This document shows positions 57,617 through 64,000 of a stretch of DNA of 64,000 nt, in pieces (positions within the stretch are counted from its first letter, which is position 1; each line of letters begins with the position of its first letter). The position numbers and the translations under genes are program-made. The stretch comes from Solimicrobium silvestre (lineage in GTDB: Bacteria > Pseudomonadota > Gammaproteobacteria > Burkholderiales > Burkholderiaceae_D), in assembly GCF_002976435.1 (NCBI RefSeq), contig NZ_PUGF01000015.1, positions 1-64,000 of the forward strand. Direction: 5' to 3'. The notes below the pieces were generated by a model, which ran no database searches, was not told the DNA's origin, and was given only the letters and a program-made list of their open reading frames with translations.

Positions 57617-58683
57617 GGTAATTTCTCCTTTGCTGGATGGGCGGGCTTCATTTGGTATGTGCCGTAATCATGCTTATCATAAATTCAGTTCGACTTAAGC
57701 ATCGAACACGGGGCAGCGGTGTCCGACCGTCCCAACATCATCAATAGCTTTGATGCTAATAATTTAGTGACTAATGGGAAGGGAAGTCCACTATATTGTG
57801 GTACGTCATCTGGAACGTCAGTATGCCATCCGGGCACCACAGCGATGGCGAGGTTTATCGTGAGCAGAATTTCTGATGCCAGCTGTCTGCCAAATCGTTA
57901 TCGACCATCGTCGATACAGGGCGATATTGTTGTACGCTGTAAATGCACTGTGGATGACCTGCTAAATCGCCAAATGAGTGTGAGATTGAGTATGCGCCGC
58001 AGCTCTCTAATTCCTGCTGTCACTGATCAACAGCATTTCGTGGTCATCACATTCACCAGAATTAACCACCAAATCCCCATAGACCGTCGCTCACTCTGAA
58101 TGCACGGATTGTTTTACGCGGTTTCCTCCCTCGGGGCTTGTCCGACACCTGCCTGCAGGGATTGCTGTTGCTTGGGCGAGCTTCAGTGGTGGGCAGATGA
58201 CTGACAACCCTTAACGATTCCGAGCTTTCACCAAAGCACGCTGACCGGCTCTTAACAGTCCTATACATGATATTCGTTCAAGAAAAGTAACACAATATTG
58301 AAATGGCGCAATTTTGAGACGATGAGCGCAATAGAGTCTATAACTGAAAATCAGTTCGCGAAATCCGGACCAGATCGAACTTTAAAATGCATGATCGAAG
58401 ACCTAGATGATTATGGGGGCTGCCATGTTCGATTTATAGCCCTTAAATCCACCCATCTTAATTCTCTGAATAATAAATGTGGAAAGAGGATGTGTTGTAA
58501 TTTCGATTTTACTTATTATTGGATAATTGCTATTTTTGGAATTTTGTTTTATTGTTCCTCGGCAATAGGGGGGCTTGATTGACTAAGTAAACGACCAGTC
58601 TGGCGCGAACTTTGCGGCCTGGTTACCGCTCAAGTAAACATTTACTTTGAGCGCTCAATATAACGTTTTATAAAAAGGGAGAG
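57617..58683. other. About 1 kb without a convincing gene
   Basis: Open frames exist (57719-58099 plus, 58062-58268 minus, 58298-58582 plus) but none shows a recognisable domain, and they overlap or lack ribosome-binding sites. The 58322-58582 part would encode an 86-residue protein with a C-terminal hydrophobic helix (YYWIIAIFGILFYCSSAIGG) and is the best candidate. The mixed composition fits decayed, transferred DNA around the GST gene. Confidence 0.4.
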
Positions 58684-59421
58684 ATGATGTCCGATATGGT
58701 CTTCTGCAGAGGATGCGGGAAAGAAATTCATGTTACAGCACCGACATGCCCCGGTTGCGGTGCCCCACAACGGGTGGCTAAAGCTGGAAAAAGCAAAGTT
58801 GTCGCTGCGGTTCTCGCCCTCTTTTTGGGTGCTCTCGGCATCCATCGTTTTTATCTGGGGCAATGGTGGGGAGTCTTCTACCTATTGTTCTGCTGGACGG
58901 GTATTCCGTCCTTGATCAGTTTCATCGAGACTATTGTATTTCTTTGTACCAGCGACAAAACTTGGGACGACAAACATAACGGTGGCATCCCCTCCAATGG
59001 AGGCTCGACTGCGGCAGTGGTGGTTACAGTCTTTGTATGTCTGTTCGGCGGCGTGTTTGTAATCGGCATTCTAGCAGCCATCGCAATCCCGCAATATCAA
59101 ACTTATACGATAAAGGCGAAAATGGCTGAAGTTGAAAGCGAAGGGCAAAAAATCACTTCGTCATTTACACGTTACATGCAAGACAATAAATCTATTCCTG
59201 CAAACATTAATGTTTTGGGGGTGGATGTATCTAACAAATTTATTTCAGAAGTCGAGATCAATCAGGTGAACGGCGTTGTCAGCCTAACGCTTACGGGTAG
59301 CGTACCGATCAACGGGAAGCATTTTCTATTGATTCCTAAGGTAGATGCAGACAAGAAACTTATATGGGGATGTGGGAGCGAAGATTTGGCCGTTGCATAT
59401 ATCCCGACCAAGTGCCGCTAG
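58684..59421 (+). CDS. Zinc-ribbon / TM2 / pilin-like fusion protein
   Basis: 245 residues. An N-terminal zinc ribbon has CxxC pairs at Cys8/11 and Cys22/25. A TM2 domain follows (about 35-90: VVAAVLALFLGALGIHRFYLGQWWGVFYLLF). Then comes a hydrophobic helix, FVIGILAAIAIPQYQTYTIKAKMAEVESEGQ (about 125-155), which is the conserved helix of type IV pilins but without the G-FTLIE leader or the Glu5. The last 90 residues resemble a small pilin-type beta domain with two late Cys (CGSE, KCR). It is probably an inner-membrane protein. A GGGAGA site precedes ATG 58684; ATG 58687 is equally possible. Confidence 0.75.
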   Translation: MMSDMVFCRGCGKEIHVTAPTCPGCGAPQRVAKAGKSKVVAAVLALFLGALGIHRFYLGQWWGVFYLLFCWTGIPSLISFIETIVFLCTSDKTWDDKHNGGIPSNGGSTAAVVVTVFVCLFGGVFVIGILAAIAIPQYQTYTIKAKMAEVESEGQKITSSFTRYMQDNKSIPANINVLGVDVSNKFISEVEINQVNGVVSLTLTGSVPINGKHFLLIPKVDADKKLIWGCGSEDLAVAYIPTKCR

Positions 59422-59554
59422 ACTGCATGCTTCGTATTACGCTCACAACAGACCCAGTCTGAAGAAAGTTGGTAGTTCGGCGTTACTAGGGTGCAAGTTC
59501 CTCCTTTAATCGACGCTGGTGTCTAATTGGCCTGCTGATCATTATGTTTGAATC

Positions 59555-59598
59555 ATCACCTATCTGGAAGTCTACTTTTAGTCTTCCAGGCAGGTGAT
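59555..59598. other. Long imperfect hairpin
   Basis: atcacct (59555-59561) and ctggaag (59564-59570) pair with cttccag (59583-59589) and aggtgat (59592-59598). There is no T run on either side. It lies between the TM2 gene and the convergent VOC gene and may act as a transcript end. Confidence 0.45.
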
Positions 59599-59631
59599 AA
59601 AAGGTTGGCGACACAACGCAGGTATTCCCAC

Positions 59632-60021
59632 TTAGCTCATAGGCGAACACAACTCAATTAAAGAGCCTTCGGCTGAACGCACATAAGCAACCTGTTGTCC
59701 CCAAGGTTTTTGGGCAGGTTCTTTAATTGCCACTGCACCAGCTGCCACTGCCTTGGTAAAGGCCGCGTTAACGTCCTCAGTAACAAACGCCAATTCCACG
59801 CCAAACGGCGCGCCCGTTGCCACTACCTTTTGATAGTGTCCGTCCAGATTCATTTCACCCATCTGGTGTGCCCCAAACGCTAGCACGGTGGCACCGGTTT
59901 CAAGCTCGCCATACATCTCGGACTCATGCAAAAAGCGTGTCTCGAATCCGAATGCTTCTTTATAAAATTTGAGAGTATCTGGAACGGAGGTAACGTAAAT
60001 AATCGTGTAGCCAAATTTCAT
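59632..60021 (-). CDS. VOC/glyoxalase-superfamily protein
   Basis: 129 residues in two beta-alpha-beta-beta-beta modules: GYTIIYVTSVPDTLKFYKEAFGFETRFLHE and GVELAFVTEDVNAAFTKAVAAGAVAIKEPAQKPWGQQVAYVRSAEGSLIELC. These are metal-dependent lyases, dioxygenases or resistance proteins; the exact role is unknown. An AAGGAA site precedes the ATG. A strong bidirectional terminator separates it from acnA. Confidence 0.88.
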   Translation of the reverse strand: MKFGYTIIYVTSVPDTLKFYKEAFGFETRFLHESEMYGELETGATVLAFGAHQMGEMNLDGHYQKVVATGAPFGVELAFVTEDVNAAFTKAVAAGAVAIKEPAQKPWGQQVAYVRSAEGSLIELCSPMS

Positions 60022-60076
60022 TTTTATTCCTTGTTTGGTTTATAAAAAAGCTGCTCAACACATTCTAAACTGCCCA

Positions 60077-60109
60077 ATAAAAAACAGCGGCTTGCGCCGC
60101 TGTTTTTTT
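60077..60109. terminator. Bidirectional terminator after acnA
   Basis: Stem acagcggc/gccgctgt around ttgc, with A and T runs on both sides, 18 bp past the acnA stop. Confidence 0.9.
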
Positions 60110-60126
60110 ACTGAGTTACATACTTA

Positions 60127-62841
60127 TTACGCCGCTAACAACTGACGCAATACAAACGGCAAAATACCGCCATGTTTGTAGTAATCAACTTCAATCGGTG
60201 TATCAATACGCAGCAACACAGTCACTTCTTGTGATGTGCCATCTTCACGATGAATCACTAAAGTTGCGTTTTGTTGTGGTTTGATTTCGCCATCCAAGCC
60301 TTTTAAGTCATAGGTTTCTTTACCTGTAATGCCTAAAGTTTGCACGCTATCGTCGCCGATAAATTGCAATGGCAAAACGCCCATGCCGACCAGGTTGGAA
60401 CGGTGAATACGCTCGAATGAACGAACGATAACTGCTTTAACACCTAACAACTGCGTACCTTTAGCTGCCCAGTCACGTGAGGAGCCTGTACCGTATTCTT
60501 CGCCACCAAACACCATCGTTGGAACGCCGTTTTCAACGTATTTCATTGCTGCGTCGTAGATCGCCATTTGTTCGCCGGTTGGCTGGTAAGTGGTGATGCC
60601 GCCTTCAACCTGGCCGCCGTCTTCTTTCAACGGGATCATGCGGTTTTTGATACGCACGTTAGCAAAGGTGCCGCGCATCATGATTTCATGGTTACCACGG
60701 CGTGAACCGTAGGAATTGAAATCTGCCTTGAGTACATTGTTCGCTAATAACCATTTGCCAGCAGGGCTGGTTTCAGTGATAGAACCGGCTGGAGAAATGT
60801 GGTCAGTCGTGATCGAATCGCCAAACACACCTAAAGCACGTGCACCGATGATGGTGGTTGCAGCAGCTTTTGGTTCCATTTCAAAGTCATTGAAGAACGG
60901 TGGTTCAGCAATGTAAGTGGATTTTGGCCAGTCGTACACGTCACCTTCAGCGCCACCTTTAATGTTTTCCCACAGCTTGCCTGGTGCGCCTTTAACGTCT
61001 GCGTAATTCTCTTTAAATACTTTAGAATTCATCGCAAATTTCATTACCTTGTTGATTTCTGCGCTAGTTGGCCAGATATCGCCCAAGAAAATGTCTTTAC
61101 CTTTAACGCGGCCAACTGGCTCGGTCATTAAGTCGCGTGACATGTTACCGGCAATGGCGTAAGCCACAACCAGCGGAGGAGAAGCCAAAAAGTTGGAGCG
61201 GATATTGCCGTGAATGCGCGCTTCAAAGTTGCGGTTACCTGACAACACGGCAGATGCCACGATGTCGTTCTTGATGATGGCTTCGTTCATGGCTGGTGTT
61301 AAATCACCAGCATTACCGATACAAGTGGTGCAACCGTAAGCAGCAACGCCAAAACCGAGTTTTTCCAGGTATGGCAACAAACCAGCAGCTTCCAAATACT
61401 TGGTTACTACGCGTGAGCCAGGAGCTAACGAAGTTTTGATATGTGGGGATACTTTCAAACCGGCTTCAACAGCTTTTTTAGCCAATAAACCAGCCGCCAT
61501 CATGACGCTTGGGTTGGATGTGTTGGTGCATGACGTAATCGCAGCAATGACGATGTCGCCATTTTTGATTTTTACGCCGTCTGAAGTTTCATAAACCGCA
61601 TCCAGATCTTCGTCTTTTTTGTTGAAGCCGTTTTCTGATACCGGTTTGGAGAATAAATCGCGGAAAGTTGATTTAACATTGCCGATTTCGATCCGGTCTT
61701 GTGGACGCTTAGGACCAGCCAATGAAGGAGCAACAGTAGATAAATCTAACGACACTTCTTTGGTGTAATCGATGTCACCTTGTTTTGGAACGCCAAACAG
61801 GTTTTGCGCTTTGAAATAGCCTTCAAATGCACTGATTTCAGCTTTGCTGCGGCCAGTACCTTTGAAGTAATCCAGAGTCGCTTCATCCACTGGGAAGAAG
61901 CCCATGGTTGCGCCGTATTCTGGAGCCATATTGGCGATGGTAGCGCGGTCAGTTAATGTTAATGTGCTAGTGCCTGTGCCGTAGAATTCAACAAACTTGC
62001 CAACGACTTTTTCTTTACGCAGCAACTCAGTAATGGTCAACACTAAATCGGTTGCGGTAACGCCTTCACGTAACTGACCGGTCAAATTTACACCGACTAC
62101 GTCTGGTGTCAGGAAGTAAACTGGTTGGCCTAACATGCCGGCTTCCGCTTCAATACCGCCCACGCCCCAACCAACTACGCCAATACCGTTGATCATGGTG
62201 GTGTGGGAGTCAGTACCAACTAAAGTATCTGGATAGTAGATGTCCTTTTTAGCGATTTTATGTACGCCGCGTGCCAGATATTCCAAATTGACCTGATGGA
62301 CAATACCGAAGCCTGGAGGAACTACGCCGAACGTATCAAAGGCTTGCATGCCCCATTTCATGAACTGGTAACGCTCATTGTTACGTGAGAATTCCAGTTT
62401 CATATTTAAATCGAGGGCTTTCTTTTCGCGGTAATGATCAATCGTGACAGAGTGATCAACTACTAAATCAACCGGAACCAATGGTTCGATATTTTTAGCT
62501 TTAATGCCCATTTTAGCGGCTACATTACGCATCGCGGCTAAGTCAGCCAGCAATGGAACGCCGGTAAAATCTTGTAAAACAACGCGTGAAACAACAAAAG
62601 GAATTTCATCGTTACGGTCTGCATTGGCACCCCAGTTGGCCAATTGTTTTACGTGTTCTTCGGTTACTTTTTTGCCATCGCAGTTACGCAATACGGACTC
62701 TAAAACAATACGGATGGACACTGGTAAGCGTGAAATTTTTACGCCGAGTTTTTTTTCTAGCGCAGGTAAAGAATAAAACTTACCTTTTTTGCTGTCTGAA
62801 ATTTTAAATTCTTTCAGGGTTTTAAATGCGTCTTGACTCAT
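60127..62841 (-). CDS. acnA: Aconitate hydratase A
   Basis: Interconverts citrate and isocitrate using a [4Fe-4S] cluster. The 904-residue length fits the AcnA/IRP type. Cluster Cys are visible in [14 protein letters not shown] and [13 protein letters not shown]. Other motifs are [37 protein letters not shown] and the C-terminal swivel domain with [18 protein letters not shown]. An AAGGAAC site precedes the ATG. It lies next to a CoA-ester lyase gene, a neighbourhood of central carbon genes. Confidence 0.97.
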   Translation of the reverse strand: MSQDAFKTLKEFKISDSKKGKFYSLPALEKKLGVKISRLPVSIRIVLESVLRNCDGKKVTEEHVKQLANWGANADRNDEIPFVVSRVVLQDFTGVPLLADLAAMRNVAAKMGIKAKNIEPLVPVDLVVDHSVTIDHYREKKALDLNMKLEFSRNNERYQFMKWGMQAFDTFGVVPPGFGIVHQVNLEYLARGVHKIAKKDIYYPDTLVGTDSHTTMINGIGVVGWGVGGIEAEAGMLGQPVYFLTPDVVGVNLTGQLREGVTATDLVLTITELLRKEKVVGKFVEFYGTGTSTLTLTDRATIANMAPEYGATMGFFPVDEATLDYFKGTGRSKAEISAFEGYFKAQNLFGVPKQGDIDYTKEVSLDLSTVAPSLAGPKRPQDRIEIGNVKSTFRDLFSKPVSENGFNKKDEDLDAVYETSDGVKIKNGDIVIAAITSCTNTSNPSVMMAAGLLAKKAVEAGLKVSPHIKTSLAPGSRVVTKYLEAAGLLPYLEKLGFGVAAYGCTTCIGNAGDLTPAMNEAIIKNDIVASAVLSGNRNFEARIHGNIRSNFLASPPLVVAYAIAGNMSRDLMTEPVGRVKGKDIFLGDIWPTSAEINKVMKFAMNSKVFKENYADVKGAPGKLWENIKGGAEGDVYDWPKSTYIAEPPFFNDFEMEPKAAATTIIGARALGVFGDSITTDHISPAGSITETSPAGKWLLANNVLKADFNSYGSRRGNHEIMMRGTFANVRIKNRMIPLKEDGGQVEGGITTYQPTGEQMAIYDAAMKYVENGVPTMVFGGEEYGTGSSRDWAAKGTQLLGVKAVIVRSFERIHRSNLVGMGVLPLQFIGDDSVQTLGITGKETYDLKGLDGEIKPQQNATLVIHREDGTSQEVTVLLRIDTPIEVDYYKHGGILPFVLRQLLAA

Positions 62842-62963
62842 GGCTGTTCCTTTTAGTGTATTGAGTGCTGCAGTTATGGAGCGATTACTGATTTAATTTA
62901 TTTTACTGTCTTACTTACTATTTTTGCTATTGATGCCGTGCTGACTAGTCAGGCTCTTATGCC

Positions 62964-63389
62964 TTATTGACCAGCCGTTTTGCAATCATTGGCCAATTGC
63001 TGACCATGACGTGAATCTAGCAACATACCTTTAGTTGGAATGCCGATCCAGACTAAGCCGGCTTTTTTATTTTCAAAGCGATTCGCACCGGTCGTGGTGA
63101 CTACACGTTTTAAGCGATACAGCTTGTTTTTCCAGCGTAAAGCAACATGGTCATTATCATCGCTGTTGGTATAAATAGTCAGCGAATCTTTAAGCTCGCA
63201 TTTATACTCGTAAGTCGTGCTTTCTTTGATGTCGGGAGTCATGTCGTCTTCATCGTTGCTGACTTCTTGTGCTGGAACGGCTTTTTTAGTTGCCGTTTTT
63301 TTTACCGGGGTAGGCGTAGTCGATTGCGCAAAAACGAATTGGCTGGTGATTGAAAGGGTGATAGCGGCGCAAATGGTGCAAAATTTCAC
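62964..63389 (-). CDS. Secreted protein with MliC-like C-terminal domain
   Basis: 141 residues from GTG 63389 (AGGAG 6 bp upstream). A signal peptide (ICAAITLSITSQFVFAQ) is followed by a Thr/Lys/Pro-rich linker and an acidic patch. The C-terminal 80 residues match the pattern of MliC/PliC C-type lysozyme inhibitors: YEYKCELKDSLTIYTNSDDNDHVALRWKNKLYRLKRVVTTTGANRFENKKAGLVWIGIPTKGMLLD, with Cys near both ends (CEL and NDC). If correct it would inhibit host-type lysozyme in the periplasm. The match is by pattern only. It lies 13 bp behind the CoA-ester lyase and shares its transcript. Confidence 0.55.
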   Translation of the reverse strand: MKFCTICAAITLSITSQFVFAQSTTPTPVKKTATKKAVPAQEVSNDEDDMTPDIKESTTYEYKCELKDSLTIYTNSDDNDHVALRWKNKLYRLKRVVTTTGANRFENKKAGLVWIGIPTKGMLLDSRHGQQLANDCKTAGQ

Positions 63390-63402
63390 AAATTTCTCCT
63401 GT

Positions 63403-64000
63403 TTATAGTAGTTCTAATGCTGTTTCTGGTAAGGCTAAGCCATTGGTTTTGGCGCGTTTTAAGACCATCCAATAGTAGCGGTAACTAGCGCGGTCATGTA
63501 AGCGACCATTCACTTGAATTGGCCCCCATGCTGCTGCTTGTGCTGCAGTTAAAATGGTGATCGCTTCTTGTAATTCTGAGCTGCGTGGTGCAAATGCTTT
63601 AATAATGGGCTTAATCTGGTCGGGATGAATACTCCACATGCGACTGTAACCGCATTCATTAAAGGCGCGTTGCGCATCATTGGCGACCACCGCGGTATCT
63701 TTAAATTCAGTGGTGACATTATGCGATGCAACTTTTCCATGCAAATGGCAAGCCGCCGCAATATCTAATTTTGCACGCATTACCAACGGATGGGTAAATT
63801 GCCCGGGCGTGCGCATGGCATTGCCGGGAATTGCACCGTAGTGTGCGGAAACAAAATCCATAATTCCGAATGACAAGCATTCCACCGACTTAAGTGCGGC
63901 GATCTGTTGTACTTCGGCTAAAGCGCCGTGGGTTTCGATTAGTACATGAATCGGAATTGCCGGTAAGCCTGAAAAATCACGTTGCAACGCAATCGCTTTG
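63403..64000 (-). CDS. HpcH/HpaI-type CoA-ester lyase, partial
   Basis: C-terminal part of a TIM-barrel lyase (citrate lyase beta/malyl-CoA lyase family). The frame is open to the window edge, so the N-terminus lies beyond 64000. Visible motifs are IPIHVLIETHGALAEVQQIAAL, with the catalytic or metal-binding Glu, CLSFGIMDFVSAHYGA, and YSRMWSIHPDQIKPI near the C-terminus. The substrate cannot be fixed from this part. Its closeness to acnA suggests a role near the citrate or glyoxylate cycle. The next gene starts 13 bp on. Confidence 0.85.
   Translation of the reverse strand, partial: KAIALQRDFSGLPAIPIHVLIETHGALAEVQQIAALKSVECLSFGIMDFVSAHYGAIPGNAMRTPGQFTHPLVMRAKLDIAAACHLHGKVASHNVTTEFKDTAVVANDAQRAFNECGYSRMWSIHPDQIKPIIKAFAPRSSELQEAITILTAAQAAAWGPIQVNGRLHDRASYRYYWMVLKRAKTNGLALPETALELL

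Noticed and set aside
57719-58099. 126-residue open frame upstream of the GST gene
   Set aside because: No ribosome-binding site, no domain, odd Ser/Arg/Cys-rich composition, and overlap with other random frames.
58062-58268. 68-residue minus-strand frame
   Set aside because: Low-complexity basic and serine-rich translation without recognisable pattern; most likely noncoding.
1-64000. CRISPR array, prophage or restriction system
   Set aside because: No regularly spaced 25-40-bp repeats, phage structural genes or methyltransferase/nuclease motifs are visible anywhere in the window.

Overview
The window is chromosomal DNA of a betaproteobacterium, most likely Oxalobacteraceae (Undibacterium/Herminiimonas-like). 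I infer this from the gene content and order: tRNA-Leu-tig-clpP-clpX-lon, glnD-map facing rpsB-tsf-pyrH-frr-uppS-cdsA-dxr-rseP-bamA-skp-lpxD-fabZ-lpxA-lpxB, tatD followed by an ankyrin gene, and a DUF2844/DUF3443 pair. Base composition is AT-leaning for Burkholderiales. No database search was possible, so all names come from motifs and context read by eye.

Layout. (1) 0.3-5.4 kb: mutS on the minus strand and an orphan LapD-like c-di-GMP receptor. (2) 5.7-11.9 kb: protein quality-control block tRNA-Leu, tig, clpP, clpX and lon, with intrinsic terminators after clpP, clpX and lon. (3) 12-18.7 kb: small stress and regulatory genes (AhpD-like protein, lexA with two SOS boxes, a 50-residue DUF3096 membrane protein, a two-component system facing a beta-lactamase-like lipoprotein, a pseudouridine synthase). 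(4) 18.7-39.3 kb: housekeeping core for nitrogen sensing, translation, isoprenoid, phospholipid, outer-membrane assembly and lipid A. It is interrupted only by an ABC exporter inserted between map and rpsB. (5) 39.3-41.2 kb: a palindromic dispersed repeat, then tatD and an ankyrin protein. (6) 41.4-49.5 kb: accessory region with DUF2844/DUF3443, a frameshifted REP-associated transposase inside a 160-bp duplication, a group II intron with its reverse transcriptase flanked by two copies of a structured leader, a YXWGXW-repeat protein and a BON lipoprotein. (7) 49.6-56.8 kb: signalling island (Crp/Fnr regulator, hybrid histidine kinase and response regulator on the minus strand; CHASE-PAS-GGDEF-EAL protein divergent). 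(8) 57-60 kb: a GST gene of foreign-looking composition, about 1 kb of degenerate DNA, a zinc-ribbon/TM2/pilin-like fusion and a VOC protein. (9) 60-64 kb: acnA, a MliC-like secreted protein and a truncated CoA-ester lyase.

The most unusual signals are: a shared ~97-bp promoter/leader at two distant sites; a structured small-RNA-like element between tsf and pyrH; an inverted pair of GATAGTAAGT leaders, one of which can form mutually exclusive hairpins in front of a small orphan gene; pepsin-like DTGS/DSGT motifs in the DUF3443 protein; and the duplication of that gene's 3' end around a RAYT insertion.
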